DNA from: Gilliamella sp. ESL0405
GTDB lineage: Bacteria > Pseudomonadota > Gammaproteobacteria > Enterobacterales > Orbaceae
Assembly (NCBI RefSeq): GCF_019469205.1
Contig: NZ_CP048265.1
Location: 2,480,001-2,544,000 of the forward strand
DNA: 64,000 bases
Reading direction: 5' to 3'
The notes beneath the pieces are model-generated. The model had not been told where the DNA came from. It did not search any database and saw nothing but the letters and a program-made list of their open reading frames with translations. The position numbers and the translations under genes are program-made. Positions 31,380 through 41,549 of the stretch are shown here, piece after piece (position 1 is the stretch's first letter; each line of letters begins with the position of its first letter).

Positions 31380-32222
31380 ATGAAGATCAACTTTAATATC
31401 GATATCAACACTGACAAAGCGCCCCAAGTACCTGCAATTAAAAAGCAAGGTGGCTATTTCTATACGTCACTTTCGGTCATCACGCACTTATGTTTATTGG
31501 GATTATTATTCAGTTCAGCGCTGTTTGCCAATGATATTGTTATTGATGAAGGGGATAACTCAATCAAAGCGGTAATGGTCGATCTTACCCAAATGGCAGC
31601 GCCGCAACAATCCTTAGTTGAAAACACGCCGGATATTAAAGGCGTTGAAGATAGTGAAATTATTGATAACAAACCTATTGAAGAGCCACCGGTTGAGCCA
31701 GTTAAAGAACCGGAAGTTGTCAAAGAACCTGAGCCTGTAGTTGATACGCCTATTCCCTTGCCGGAAAAAGAGGTAGTGGAAAAAAAAGAACCGAAGCCGG
31801 AGCCAAAACCGAAACCAAAGCCAAAACAAAAACCGAAACCAGAGTCGAAACCAACGCAACGATCGTCACGACAACAAGTTCGTCAGGAAGCAATCACTCA
31901 AAATATTGCCAATACCGCCGTTGCACCGCAAATTTCAGAAAACCGACAATATTCAGGCAATCCTTCGCCAATTAGTCGCAATCAACCCGAATACCCACGT
32001 CGAGCGCTGGATAGGCATTTAGAAGGTTATGTTATTGCACTATTTGATATCAACAGCAACGGACGAGTGGAAAATATCAGAATTATCGAAGCTCAGCCCA
32101 ATAACATCTTTAATCGTTCGGTTATCAATGCCATGAAAACATGGAAATATAAACCGATTGTGGCCAAAAATTTAAAAATCAAAATTGTCTTTAATCTAGA
32201 CCGTTCCATTAAATTAAATTAA
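31380..32222 (+). CDS. tonB: Energy transducer TonB
   Basis: A 280-residue protein that couples the inner-membrane proton gradient to outer-membrane receptors. It has an N-terminal anchor at about residues 27-50. An acidic/basic Pro-rich spacer follows: a run of Glu-Pro, then EPKPEPKPKPKPKPKQKPKP near residues 140-158. The C-terminal TonB domain (YPRRALDRHLEGYVIALFDI ... MKTWKYKP) covers about 205-280. No exbB/exbD are adjacent. An iron-type operator precedes it. Confidence 0.95.
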   Translation: MKINFNIDINTDKAPQVPAIKKQGGYFYTSLSVITHLCLLGLLFSSALFANDIVIDEGDNSIKAVMVDLTQMAAPQQSLVENTPDIKGVEDSEIIDNKPIEEPPVEPVKEPEVVKEPEPVVDTPIPLPEKEVVEKKEPKPEPKPKPKPKQKPKPESKPTQRSSRQQVRQEAITQNIANTAVAPQISENRQYSGNPSPISRNQPEYPRRALDRHLEGYVIALFDINSNGRVENIRIIEAQPNNIFNRSVINAMKTWKYKPIVAKNLKIKIVFNLDRSIKLN

Positions 32223-32272
32223 CGATCCGATTAACATCGCCCAACAAGTTATGCCCAAACAGTTCAGGCGTT

Positions 32273-32303
32273 CGCTATTATCAGCATTTTGCTGATAATA
32301 GCG
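32273..32303. terminator. Perfect 14-bp hairpin between tonB and pepP
   Basis: CGCTATTATCAGCA (32273-32286) pairs perfectly with TGCTGATAATAGCG (32290-32303) around a TTT loop in a convergent gap. The stem is strong but neither side has a T-run, so it may act as an mRNA 3'-end stabiliser for both genes. Confidence 0.5.
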
Positions 32304-32329
32304 ATACCAAAGCATTATTCCAAAAAACG

Positions 32330-33640
32330 TTAAATTGGCTTTTTCATCAAAGCTTCGATAGCTAAAGGATCTTTAGGCACCTTAGCCGTTAATACTTCGT
32401 TGCCTGACGGTGTAATTAAAATATTATCCTCAATACGAATACCAATCCCTTTATAATGTTCGGGTACATCAGCATCTTTGTTGATATACAGCCCCGGTTC
32501 AACGGTTAGCACCATGCCGGGTTGTAAAATGCAATCTCGCCCTTGCCCCACATCGTGCACATCTATCCCCAGCCAATGCCCTAAACCATGCATATAAAAT
32601 TCGCTATAAGCTTTATTGGCGATTAAACTATCGACATCGCCTTGCATAATTCCGAGCTTAACTAAACCTTCAACCATAATACGTACAACCAGTTCATTAA
32701 CAGCTAAAATGGTCGTTCCGGGTTTAAAGAGTTCAATTGCGTGATATTGTGCCGCCAGCACAATGTCGTAAATGTCTCGCTGAGCTTGACTAAACTCGCC
32801 ATTAATAGGAAATGTTCGGGTAATATCCCCGGCATAATATTGGTATTCACACCCTGCATCAATCAACACCAAATCGCCATTTTTCAATTGATCGCAATTG
32901 TTCTCATAATGCAATATACAACCATTATTACCACTGCCAACAATGGTATTGTAAGACGGAAAACGAGCGCCATGCCATGCAAATTCATGTAAGATTTCGG
33001 CTTCTAACTGATATTCATACAACAACGGCTGACATTTTTGCATCGCACGCACGTGCGCCTTTGCGCTAATGTCACACGCCTTGCGTAAAATCTGCAACTC
33101 ATACTCCGATTTAAACATTCGCATTTGATGAACAATTGGACGCCAGTCAATGACTGTACTTGGCGCAACGCGTTTAACGCGAGCGCCTTCTCTTAAGGTT
33201 ATCAGTGCTTGTTTAACAATAGTGTCGGCATAATCATAATGCTGATCAGCATGATAGATAGTGGTTTTGCCATCTAAGATATCGGGTAAAACAGTTACGA
33301 TGTCATCAAACAGGTAAGCTTCATCCACCAATACCGCTTCGAGCGCCGCTTGTTGTCCTAAACGATAACCTGTCCACGTTTCAGCCAGTGGGTCTTTTTT
33401 GCGATTAAACAGCACATATTTGGCATCATTAGATTGTTTAATGATTGCCAGTACCGCTTGTGGTTCACTAAACTGAGTAAAATACCAAAAATCACTATCT
33501 TGTCGATAAGGATAATGGGTATCATTACTGCGGGTCATTTCTGGCGCAGCAAAAAAGAGTGCCACACTATTTGGCACCATTTGAGCAAGCAGTTTCTCAC
33601 GACGGGCAAACAGCTCTGTTTTGATATCTGTGTTTGGCAT
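32330..33640 (-). CDS. pepP: Xaa-Pro aminopeptidase
   Basis: A 436-residue manganese metallopeptidase that removes N-terminal residues preceding proline. It has an N-terminal creatinase-like domain and a pita-bread catalytic domain. The metal ligands fall in LIDAGCEYQYYAGDITRTFP (two Asp), HGLGHWLGIDVHD (His), TVEPGLYI (Glu) and GIGIRIEDNIL (Glu). It follows ygfB by 27 bp on the same strand, as in E. coli (ygfB-pepP). Confidence 0.96.
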   Translation of the reverse strand: MPNTDIKTELFARREKLLAQMVPNSVALFFAAPEMTRSNDTHYPYRQDSDFWYFTQFSEPQAVLAIIKQSNDAKYVLFNRKKDPLAETWTGYRLGQQAALEAVLVDEAYLFDDIVTVLPDILDGKTTIYHADQHYDYADTIVKQALITLREGARVKRVAPSTVIDWRPIVHQMRMFKSEYELQILRKACDISAKAHVRAMQKCQPLLYEYQLEAEILHEFAWHGARFPSYNTIVGSGNNGCILHYENNCDQLKNGDLVLIDAGCEYQYYAGDITRTFPINGEFSQAQRDIYDIVLAAQYHAIELFKPGTTILAVNELVVRIMVEGLVKLGIMQGDVDSLIANKAYSEFYMHGLGHWLGIDVHDVGQGRDCILQPGMVLTVEPGLYINKDADVPEHYKGIGIRIEDNILITPSGNEVLTAKVPKDPLAIEALMKKPI

Positions 33641-33667
33641 GGTTATGACCTTAGCGATAAATAGAGA

Positions 33668-34210
33668 TTAATGGATAGTTGGCATAATATCAGGCTCGTT
33701 AAACTCTTCAAAGCAGAGCATCGCAGTAATGCGTACATACTCTTTGATCTCTTCAAAAGCAAAACCCAGCTCTTGCTGATCTTCATCTTCATCAAAACCT
33801 AACTTAGCAATTTCCCTTAAATCATAAATCGCTTCGCCAACATCGCCTTTTATGCGACTTAATTTTGGCTGAACAAGCCCAATCCCTAACAGAAAATGAT
33901 TAACCCAACCAACAAGATCATTGATTTGAGTAAACAGGTCTTGAGAGCTCAGTTGCAATTGGAACTCAAAATCTTCATCGGTTAACTGCTGCTTAGTTAA
34001 ATGATATAAATTTTCAATCTGCTTATTTAATGGCTGAGCAATAGCCTGCCCATTATTTAACATATCTTCAACTAAAGGACGCCAGCTCTCATCGAGATTA
34101 CCACCAGCTAATATGCCTGAAATAAAACCATGCAATTCGGCCGCACTTACCCCTATTTTATTTTGCATTAATTGGCGATTAAGTTCGTCATAATTGATCA
34201 TATCAGTCAT
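33668..34210 (-). CDS. ygfB: UPF0149 family protein YgfB
   Basis: A 180-residue YgfB/YecA family protein of unknown biochemical role. The signature AAELHGFISGILAGG is near residue 25, and the acidic block GWVNHFLLGIGLVQPKL followed by KLGFDEDEDQQELG is family-specific. I start at the ATG giving MTDMINYDEL; the GTG three codons earlier overlaps the likely ribosome-binding site AGGGTGGA. It is cotranscribed with pepP. Confidence 0.9.
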   Translation of the reverse strand: MTDMINYDELNRQLMQNKIGVSAAELHGFISGILAGGNLDESWRPLVEDMLNNGQAIAQPLNKQIENLYHLTKQQLTDEDFEFQLQLSSQDLFTQINDLVGWVNHFLLGIGLVQPKLSRIKGDVGEAIYDLREIAKLGFDEDEDQQELGFAFEEIKEYVRITAMLCFEEFNEPDIMPTIH

Positions 34211-34339
34211 TAAATCCACCCTGATTTTCAGTTATATCAGTAAAAAATACACCCCCTGCACTTTCACTGATTATTAGTATATAATTCGTACCCAGTTAAC
34301 AATAATAAACAGGTTACATTGCTTAATAAAGGAATTATT

Positions 34340-34684
34340 TTGAACATTTTAAGATTAGTTGTGAAATTTCCTCTACTATTATCACTGATTGCTTTATCAT
34401 TAACCGCTTGTAGTGCATGGTTTACCAATCAAGGCATCATTATTCTTGATGTGCAGAATAAAACTCATACCTATGTAAGTAGCCAGAATTTACCGAGAAA
34501 TTATCAATTGGGTAATGGCGAACAAGAGTTACAAAAATTTGAAACATTCTGCCGGGAAGAGATTAGAGCATCACAGCTTAACGGCAGTGAAGAGGTCGTC
34601 TTTGAAAATATCAAACATGGTATTCATGGGCAGGTTGAATTTAATAAATGTAGTGACAAAGTCACTCGAATTTACCGATATTAA
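34340..34684 (+). CDS. Small putative lipoprotein of unknown function
   Basis: I do not recognise this protein. From a TTG at 34340 (AAAGGA six bases upstream) it has 114 residues; a TTG seven codons earlier lacks a site. A signal of about 24 residues ends in the lipobox LTAC. The mature part has two further Cys residues (FCREEIRAS and NKCSDKV) that could form a disulfide in the periplasm. It precedes ptsH by 145 bp on the same strand without obvious functional link. Confidence 0.65.
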   Translation: MNILRLVVKFPLLLSLIALSLTACSAWFTNQGIIILDVQNKTHTYVSSQNLPRNYQLGNGEQELQKFETFCREEIRASQLNGSEEVVFENIKHGIHGQVEFNKCSDKVTRIYRY

Positions 34685-34828
34685 GATAATATCAGCTAGC
34701 TTTAGCAATAGAAGTGTAAATAAGATTGATTAATTGTAAAAGATCTATCAAATCTTACTAGCCTTTCTAGCTGTTTTTATTTATATTGGTTGTGTAAAAA
34801 TGAAAATATTTTTGGGAGTAAAAATACT

Positions 34829-35086
34829 ATGTACAAGCAAGATGTAACCATTACTGCATCTAACGGTCTTCATACCCGCCCTGCTGCACAATTTGTAAAA
34901 GAAGCAAAAAACTTTAACGCTGAAATTACCGTCACTTCAAACGGTAAAAGTGCCAGTGCTAAAAGTTTATTTAAATTGCAAACTTTAGGTTTAACACAAG
35001 GGACAACAATTACAATTTCTGCTGAAGGTGAAGACGAGAAAGAAGCAGTAAATCATTTAGTAAAATTAATTCCTGAATTGGAATAA
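34829..35086 (+). CDS. ptsH: Phosphocarrier protein HPr
   Basis: The 85-residue histidine phosphocarrier of the sugar phosphotransferase system. It accepts phosphate from enzyme I at His15 in [13 protein letters not shown] and passes it to sugar-specific IIA domains. The Ser46 region [11 protein letters not shown] is intact. I start at MYKQDVTI, with GGGAG upstream; an in-frame start 13 codons earlier is not supported. First of ptsH-ptsI-crr. Confidence 0.98.
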   Translation: MYKQDVTITASNGLHTRPAAQFVKEAKNFNAEITVTSNGKSASAKSLFKLQTLGLTQGTTITISAEGEDEKEAVNHLVKLIPELE

Positions 35087-35137
35087 AACTCCCAATAAGC
35101 TATAAACGGTTTTAATATTGAATAAGGATTAAATGTT

Positions 35138-36865
35138 ATGGTATCAGGTATACTTGTTTCTCCGGGTATCGCTTTTGCAAAAGCGCTATTATTAAAAGAA
35201 GAACCTATTGTGATCAATAATAGGCCAATTCTTGATAACAAAATCGATGCTGAAATAGACCGCTTTAAACAAGCTCGTCAAAAATCAAGCGAGCAACTTA
35301 ATGCGATTATGGAACGAGCAAAAACGACTTTAGGCGAAGATAAAGCAGCCATATTTGAAGGTCATATTATGCTTCTTGAAGATGAAGATCTTGAGCAAGA
35401 AGTTATCTCTCGCATTAAAAGCAAACATTCAAGTGCTGATGCCGCAGTTCAAGCTGTATTTGAAACCCAAGCAAAAGAGCTAGAAAATTTAGATGACGAA
35501 TATTTAAAAGAGCGTGCAGCTGATATTCGTGATATTGGTAAGCGATTACTAAAAAATATTTTAGGCATTGAAATCGTTGATTTAAGTGCGATTAGCCAAC
35601 CATGTATTTTAGTGGCAACCGACTTAACACCGTCTGAAACAGCGCAACTTAATTTAGACATGGTATTAGGCTTTATTACTGATGCTGGTGGACGCACTTC
35701 GCACACCTCAATTATGGCACGTTCATTAGAAATTCCAGCCATTGTTGGTACATCAAATGCAACGCAAATGATTAAACAAGGTGACTTTGTTATTTTAGAT
35801 GCGATCAACAACGCAATTTATATTAACCCGGATCACGCCACTCAAGAAAAACTTAAACAAGTTCAAGCAAAATACATCAGTGATAAAGAAGAGTTAGCCA
35901 AATTAAAAGATCTCCCTGCGGTCACGCTTGATGGTCACCAAGTCGAAATTTGTGGCAACATCGGTACTGTTCGTGATATTGCCGGAGCTGAGCGTAACGG
36001 CTATGAAGGTGTGGGGCTTTATCGTACTGAATTTTTATTCATGGATCGTGATGCGTATCCAAATGAAGAAGAACAATTCAAAGCTTACAAAGAAGTGGCT
36101 GAAGCGGCTAAAGGTTTATCCGTCATTGTGCGTACAATGGATATCGGTGGTGACAAAGATGTCCCTTATATGCACCTGCCAAAAGAAGAGAATCCATTCT
36201 TAGGTTGGCGTGCAATCCGTATCTGTCTGGATCGTAAAGAGATTTTACATGCGCAGTTACGTGCTATTTTACGTGCTTCTGCATTTGGTAAATTACGTAT
36301 TATGTTCCCGATGATCATATCGGTTGAAGAAATCCGTATCTTAAAATCTGAAATTAATATTCTTAAAGAACAACTCACCGCTGAAGGTAAAGCGTTTGAT
36401 AAGGGTATTGAAATCGGTGTTATGATTGAAACCCCGGCTGCTGCGGTGATAGCTCGCCATTTAGCGAAAGAAGTTGACTTCTTTAGTATCGGAACTAACG
36501 ATTTAACCCAATACACCCTTGCTGTTGACCGTGGTAATGAGCTAATTTCTCACCTGTATAACCCACTGTCACCGTCAGTGTTAACATTAATTAAAAATGT
36601 TATTGATGCTTCTCACAAAGAAGGCAAATGGACGGGTATGTGTGGTGAACTTGCTGGCGATGAAAGAGCAACAGTTTTACTACTCGGTATGGGACTTGAT
36701 GAATTTAGTATGAGTGCGGTATCAATTCCAAAAATCAAAAAACTGATTCGTAACACCAATTACGAAGAAGCGAAGAAATTTGCTGAAAATGCATTAGAAA
36801 AAGCAACAGCGAAAGAAATTCTTGATTTAATTGAAAAATATACCGCTGAAAAACAAATCTGTTAG
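35138..36865 (+). CDS. ptsI: PTS enzyme I
   Basis: Phosphoenolpyruvate-protein phosphotransferase (575 residues) that starts the PTS phosphate relay. The phospho-His is in [18 protein letters not shown] near residue 189. The PEP-binding barrel contains [15 protein letters not shown] and the catalytic Cys motif [12 protein letters not shown] near 502. It lies 51 bp after ptsH and 9 bp before crr, so one operon. Confidence 0.98.
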   Translation: MVSGILVSPGIAFAKALLLKEEPIVINNRPILDNKIDAEIDRFKQARQKSSEQLNAIMERAKTTLGEDKAAIFEGHIMLLEDEDLEQEVISRIKSKHSSADAAVQAVFETQAKELENLDDEYLKERAADIRDIGKRLLKNILGIEIVDLSAISQPCILVATDLTPSETAQLNLDMVLGFITDAGGRTSHTSIMARSLEIPAIVGTSNATQMIKQGDFVILDAINNAIYINPDHATQEKLKQVQAKYISDKEELAKLKDLPAVTLDGHQVEICGNIGTVRDIAGAERNGYEGVGLYRTEFLFMDRDAYPNEEEQFKAYKEVAEAAKGLSVIVRTMDIGGDKDVPYMHLPKEENPFLGWRAIRICLDRKEILHAQLRAILRASAFGKLRIMFPMIISVEEIRILKSEINILKEQLTAEGKAFDKGIEIGVMIETPAAAVIARHLAKEVDFFSIGTNDLTQYTLAVDRGNELISHLYNPLSPSVLTLIKNVIDASHKEGKWTGMCGELAGDERATVLLLGMGLDEFSMSAVSIPKIKKLIRNTNYEEAKKFAENALEKATAKEILDLIEKYTAEKQIC

Positions 36866-36874
36866 GAGACAATA

Positions 36875-37378
36875 ATGGGTCTATTCGATAAAATTAAGCA
36901 ATTTGTGTCCGATGGTAGCAAAAATAGCATCGAAATTATTGCGCCACTAAGTGGAGAAATTGTCAAAATCGAAGATGTACCAGATGTGGTTTTTGCTGAA
37001 AAAATCGTTGGTGATGGCGTAGCTATCAAACCGTCTGGTAATAAAATTGTTGCACCATTAAATGGTAGAATTGGCAAGATTTTCGAGACAAATCATGCAT
37101 TTGCAATTGAATCTGACGAGGGTATCGAGCTATTTGTTCACTTTGGTATCGATACTGTTGAGCTTAAAGGTGAAGGCTTTACTCGTATTGCAGAAGAAGG
37201 GCAACAAGTAAAAATTGGCGATACAATTATTGAAATTGATCTGCCATTACTTGAGAGCAAAGCCAAATCAGTGTTAACACCAGTTGTGATATCTAATATG
37301 GAAACTGTTGTTGAACTGACTAAGTTATCTGGCTCTGTTGAGGCAGGTAAAACACCAATTATGCGTGTAAAAAAATAA
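36875..37378 (+). CDS. crr: PTS glucose-specific enzyme IIA
   Basis: EIIA-Glc (167 residues), which phosphorylates glucose-family IIBC components and controls adenylate cyclase and inducer exclusion. Active-site His residues are in [10 protein letters not shown] and [18 protein letters not shown]. The N-terminal membrane-binding helix [13 protein letters not shown] is present. Last gene of the pts operon, followed by a strong terminator. CRP-like sites elsewhere in the window suggest that catabolite control operates here. Confidence 0.98.
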   Translation: MGLFDKIKQFVSDGSKNSIEIIAPLSGEIVKIEDVPDVVFAEKIVGDGVAIKPSGNKIVAPLNGRIGKIFETNHAFAIESDEGIELFVHFGIDTVELKGEGFTRIAEEGQQVKIGDTIIEIDLPLLESKAKSVLTPVVISNMETVVELTKLSGSVEAGKTPIMRVKK

Positions 37379-37402
37379 CATCGCAAAAAGTTACTACTCA
37401 TA

Positions 37403-37434
37403 AAAAAACCTTCAGTTTTCGCTGAAGGTTTTTT
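37403..37434 (+). terminator. pts operon terminator
   Basis: AAAAAACCTTCAG (37403-37415) pairs perfectly with CTGAAGGTTTTTT (37422-37434) around TTTTCG. The A- and T-rich flanks let it work in both directions for the convergent crr and pgi. Confidence 0.9.
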
Positions 37435-37471
37435 GTTGCAAAAACTCAAACACAGAGTTCAAATAATTGGT

Positions 37472-39121
37472 TTAACGCCATTTTTTGTATTGATTAATCA
37501 AGCTGTTGGTTGACTGATCATGTGAGCTAACGGGTTTATCATCCGCAAGTTCAGGTAAAATTCGACCGGCTAACTGTTTACCTAATTCAACGCCCCACTG
37601 ATCAAAGCTAAAGATATTTAAAATAACGCCTTGCGTGAAGATTTTGTGCTCATACATCGCCACTAATGCACCTAAAGTATATGGCGTGATTTTTTTCACT
37701 AAAATAGAGTTGGTCGGTTTATTACCTTCAAAAACTTTAAATGGCACTATCGACTTAACGTCATCGAGTTTTTTACCGGCAGCAATAAACTCTTGTTCAA
37801 CTTGCTCAGCGGTTTTACCAAAGGCTAACGCTTCTGTTTGCGCAAAGAAGTTAGATAATAATTTAGGATGATGATCACCAACTGGGTTATGGCTGATTGC
37901 CGGTGCAATAAAATCACAAGGAATTAATTTTGTGCCTTGATGAATTAATTGATAAAAAGCATGTTGCCCGTTAGTACCCGGCTCACCCCAAATAATTGGG
38001 CCTGTGGTATACGTTGTTTTCTTACCATTACGATCAACGCTTTTACCATTTGACTCCATATTGCCTTGTTGGAAATAGGCAGCAAAACGGTGCATATACT
38101 GATCATAAGGTAAAATAGCCTCAGTTTCTGCGCCAAAAAAGTTGTTGTACCAAATACCAATTAAAGCAAGCAGCGTCGGAATATTTTTTTCAATCGGTGC
38201 ACTTTGGAAGTGCTTATCCATGGCATGACCACCCGCTAAAAACTGTTTAAAATTATCAAAGCCAATGGATAACACAATCGATAAACCGATTGCCGACCAA
38301 GAAGAGTAACGACCTCCAACCCAATCCCAGAACTCAAACATATTAGCGGTATCGATACCGAATTTTTCAACCTCTTTGGCGTTAGTTGAAAGCGCCACAA
38401 AGTGCAAGGCAACTGCTTTATCGTCTTTAGCAGCATCAAGCAACCAGTCACGTGCGGTTTGGGCATTGGTCATCGTTTCTTGTGTGGTAAACGTTTTAGA
38501 AGCAACTAAAAATAGGGTCGTTTCCGGATTTAAGCCCTTAAGTGCCTCAACAATATGTGTCCCGTCAACATTTGAAACAAAGTGCATGGTTAAATGATTT
38601 TTATAAGGGCGTAACGCTTCGGTAATCATCACCGGCCCCAAATCTGAACCGCCGATACCGATATTTACCACATCAGTAATTGCTTTACCGGTGTAACCTT
38701 TCCACTCACCGCTAATGACTTTTTTACTGAAAGATTCCATTTTTGCTAATACTGCATTGACCTCATCCATGACATTTTTACCGTCAACATAAATCGGCGT
38801 ACTAGACACATTTCTTAATGCTACATGCAAAACAGCACGATCTTCAGTGCGATTGATTTTTTCACCGCTGTACATCGCATTAATTGCGCCGTTTAAATCA
38901 CACTCATCAGCCAACTGATAAAGTTGCTTAAGGGTTGCTTGAGTAATACGGTTTTTAGACAGATCAACCAAAAACTCATCTTCAAAAGGGATACTGAGTT
39001 GTTCAACTCGGTTTGGCTCCTCTTTGAGGATTTGGGCAATGGTTTTATCTTTTTGTTGTTGATAGCTTGCTTGAAGGGATTTCCAAGAAGAGGTGGTAGT
39101 TGGATCAATTGACTTTAACAT
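37472..39121 (-). CDS. pgi: Glucose-6-phosphate isomerase
   Basis: Interconverts glucose 6-phosphate and fructose 6-phosphate. Started at [17 protein letters not shown] it has 549 residues, the E. coli length, and AAGGAAT lies six bases before that ATG; the longer frame upstream has no family match. Signatures [30 protein letters not shown] and [13 protein letters not shown] are present. It faces the pts operon tail to tail and is divergent from an IclR gene. Confidence 0.98.
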   Translation of the reverse strand: MLKSIDPTTTSSWKSLQASYQQQKDKTIAQILKEEPNRVEQLSIPFEDEFLVDLSKNRITQATLKQLYQLADECDLNGAINAMYSGEKINRTEDRAVLHVALRNVSSTPIYVDGKNVMDEVNAVLAKMESFSKKVISGEWKGYTGKAITDVVNIGIGGSDLGPVMITEALRPYKNHLTMHFVSNVDGTHIVEALKGLNPETTLFLVASKTFTTQETMTNAQTARDWLLDAAKDDKAVALHFVALSTNAKEVEKFGIDTANMFEFWDWVGGRYSSWSAIGLSIVLSIGFDNFKQFLAGGHAMDKHFQSAPIEKNIPTLLALIGIWYNNFFGAETEAILPYDQYMHRFAAYFQQGNMESNGKSVDRNGKKTTYTTGPIIWGEPGTNGQHAFYQLIHQGTKLIPCDFIAPAISHNPVGDHHPKLLSNFFAQTEALAFGKTAEQVEQEFIAAGKKLDDVKSIVPFKVFEGNKPTNSILVKKITPYTLGALVAMYEHKIFTQGVILNIFSFDQWGVELGKQLAGRILPELADDKPVSSHDQSTNSLINQYKKWR

Positions 39122-39379
39122 AAACTTATTCCTTAAATAATATTGCACTATTAACCATGATATAACTATGCATAACATGATGCAAGATAAGGATTTATCC
39201 TTCAAAATGAAGTAAGTAGAAAAAATAATAAAAGTTATTTTCTTTTCCTAATCAAATAACTTGAATATAATGTTAAAGATAAGATATTTGATACATTTAA
39301 CCTTTCAAAAAAAGATTTTCTAACGAATGATAACCAATAAAATAAATAAATTTCGTAGATTATTATATTAGGATATTTC

Positions 39380-40129
39380 ATGCCCAATATTCAGACGCTA
39401 GTACCAGCCTTAGATAAAATCGTTCGCATTTGTGATTATTTAGATAGTCATAAAGGTGCAACTTTTAGTCAAATATTTCAAGACCTTAGTTTACCTAAAA
39501 GCAGTACTTCAACACTACTTAATGCATTAGTTATGCATGGTATCTTACGTCAAGATCAAAATAAGTTTTATCTTGGATTAAAATTGCATCAATGGGGTGA
39601 TAAATCGTTGGAACAGTTCGATATCACCCAAATCGCTCAGCCATTGATGACTAAATTAAGAGATCAAACCAACTTAACTTGTCATCTAGGTGTTCTTGAC
39701 GGGCTCTATTCTGTCTATATTGCTAAAATTGAAAATGATCAGGCAATTGGCATTCGTACCTGGATTGGCAAAAAATTACCATTACATAGTTCAGGTATTG
39801 GTAAAGCCTTAATAGCTTGGTTACCGGATGAGAAAATCGACCAACTGATACCCGAAGACAAATTGCCCAAATATACCGACACCACCATAACCAGCAAAAA
39901 ACAGTTAAAAAAAGAGCTGGCTAAAATCCGGTCGCAAGGTTGGGCTTATGATAACCAGGAAGATGTAAAAGGCGTACATTGTATCGCAGCGCCGATATTT
40001 AATAAAAATCATGAACCAATTGCGGCGATAAGTATTTCCGGCGTTCTTTTTCAGCTACCGGTAGAGAAGATCGAAAAATACTCAGAGCTCGTCCGTAAAG
40101 CCTGCCAACAGCTAACCAATAAGTTTTAA
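39380..40129 (+). CDS. IclR family transcriptional regulator (cluster 1)
   Basis: A 249-residue regulator with an N-terminal winged helix (FSQIFQDLSLPKSSTSTLLNAL near residues 28-50) and a C-terminal IclR effector domain (GIRTWIGKKLPLHSSGIGKALIAWLP and GWAYDNQEDVKGVHCIAAPIF). It resembles regulators that sit with sugar-acid genes, such as YjhI/XynR/KdgR. It lies next to the dehydrogenase and the aldolase-MFS-dehydratase operon, which it probably controls in response to a sugar acid or its keto-deoxy product. Confidence 0.85.
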   Translation: MPNIQTLVPALDKIVRICDYLDSHKGATFSQIFQDLSLPKSSTSTLLNALVMHGILRQDQNKFYLGLKLHQWGDKSLEQFDITQIAQPLMTKLRDQTNLTCHLGVLDGLYSVYIAKIENDQAIGIRTWIGKKLPLHSSGIGKALIAWLPDEKIDQLIPEDKLPKYTDTTITSKKQLKKELAKIRSQGWAYDNQEDVKGVHCIAAPIFNKNHEPIAAISISGVLFQLPVEKIEKYSELVRKACQQLTNKF

Positions 40130-40184
40130 CAATATTGAATCATAACGATTCAATATTATTTTAACGCTTTTACTCAATACATTA

Positions 40185-41327
40185 TTAAGCGATCTGCTTA
40201 AATAGCTCAATCAGTTTTTGTTTATCAAAAAATACCGGATTGGCACCAGCACAGGCATCTTTCATTGAATTTTCAGCTAATAATTCAAAATCAGGATTAT
40301 TAACACCTAACTCCTTCAACGATTTAGGAATGCCGACTTCTTGCGCTAAATCTTCAATTCTTTTAATCACATAATCAACACACTCTTGATCACTTTTATC
40401 TTTTGTATCAAAACCAATGGTTTGTGCAATCACTCTAAATTTTTGCGGTGCATGTTTAGCATTTTCTTTCTCAACTACCGACAACAGCATCGCATTACAA
40501 ACACCATGCGGTAAATCATAAAGCCCGCCTAATTGATGCGCCATAGCATGCACATTGCCTAGCCCGGCATTACTAAAAGCGATACCATTTAAAAAGCAGG
40601 CATAGCTCATCTGCTCTCTGGCTTGAATATCATTACCATTTTTAACCGCTCTGGCTAAATATTTAAAGGTTTGAGCGATAGCATATAATGCTGTTGAATC
40701 AGTAACATCCATCGCCCCTTTAGCAACCACCGCTTCAATTGCATGAGTTAACGCATCCATACCGGTTGCAGCGGTTAAGTTGGCAGGTTTGGAAATCATT
40801 AAATCCGGATCGCTAACGGTTATTGATGCCAGCGTATTAGGATCGACCATAATCATTTTTACATGTCTACTTTCATCGGTAATAACATAATTAATGGTGA
40901 CTTCAGCAGAAGTGCCCGCTGTGGTTGCTATTGCCACAATAGGCAAACATTTTTGTTTACTTTTATGCATCCCTTCATAATCGGTAATTTTGCCACCGTT
41001 GGTCGCCAAAACCGCAACGGCTTTACCACAATCTTGTGGAGAACCGCCACCGATTGAGACGATAAAATCGCATGCCGATTCTTGACATAACTTGAGTGCA
41101 TTTTCAACATTGGCAACGGTTGGATTAGGTTTCACATCATAAAAAATAACTGATTCGATACCCTCTTTTTCTAAAATATCAACGACTTTATCGACCGTAC
41201 CATTACCAAATAAAAACTTATCGCTAACCACAAATGCCTTTTTGCAATTCAATTTTTTTACGGGTACACCTAATTCAGACAGGCAACCTTTGCCTAATAA
41301 ATTAACCGGCGGAATGTAATAAATCAT
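40185..41327 (-). CDS. Iron-containing (group III) alcohol dehydrogenase
   Basis: A 380-residue NAD(P)-dependent dehydrogenase of the Fe-ADH family. The coenzyme motif reads IGGGSPQDCGKAVAV, with Gln where many relatives have His. Metal ligands fall in GMDALTHAIEA (Asp, His), NVHAMAHQLGGLYDLPHG (two His). It is close in type to 1,3-propanediol dehydrogenase and YiaY. Next to two sugar-acid clusters it could reduce an aldehyde released by the aldolases, for example lactaldehyde or glycolaldehyde. That is inference. It is divergent from the aldolase operon, sharing a 220-bp control region. Confidence 0.85.
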   Translation of the reverse strand: MIYYIPPVNLLGKGCLSELGVPVKKLNCKKAFVVSDKFLFGNGTVDKVVDILEKEGIESVIFYDVKPNPTVANVENALKLCQESACDFIVSIGGGSPQDCGKAVAVLATNGGKITDYEGMHKSKQKCLPIVAIATTAGTSAEVTINYVITDESRHVKMIMVDPNTLASITVSDPDLMISKPANLTAATGMDALTHAIEAVVAKGAMDVTDSTALYAIAQTFKYLARAVKNGNDIQAREQMSYACFLNGIAFSNAGLGNVHAMAHQLGGLYDLPHGVCNAMLLSVVEKENAKHAPQKFRVIAQTIGFDTKDKSDQECVDYVIKRIEDLAQEVGIPKSLKELGVNNPDFELLAENSMKDACAGANPVFFDKQKLIELFKQIA

Positions 41328-41427
41328 ATTTACCTCTTAAATTAATAACATCTTAAATAATTCCTAGAAAAGAACTTAATTTCATTATACGGAAAAAATA
41401 AACATGCAAAAAAAATAATTTTTACAA

Positions 41428-41443
41428 TGAGAGGAGGATCACA
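41428..41443. promoter_or_regulatory. CRP-like site, cluster 1
   Basis: TGAGA-N6-TCACA at 41428-41443 matches the CRP core TGTGA-N6-TCACA at nine of ten positions. It lies in the divergent gap between the Fe-ADH gene and the aldolase operon, a place where catabolite control would be expected. Confidence 0.4.
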
Positions 41444-41459
41444 AAATTTGTTTTCTTTT

Positions 41460-41486
41460 AAATTTTCGGATTGCAATTGAAAATTT
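41460..41486. promoter_or_regulatory. Dyad operator candidate, cluster 1
   Basis: Arms AAATTTTC (41460-41467) and GAAAATTT (41479-41486) flank the perfect palindrome ATTGCAAT (41470-41477). The dyad lies 64 bp before the aldolase start and is a plausible site for the cluster's IclR regulator. Confidence 0.35.
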
Positions 41487-41549
41487 TTTCACCAATAATC
41501 CGTTCAAGACAAAGAAATAAAGTTCTATATGATGAACAAAGGAGAAAAA

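Noticed and set aside
39189-39202. AAGGAT-TT-ATCCTT dyad before the cluster 1 IclR gene as an operator
   Set aside because: It does not resemble the operators of the second cluster and is short enough to occur by chance in AT-rich DNA; left unlisted as a feature.
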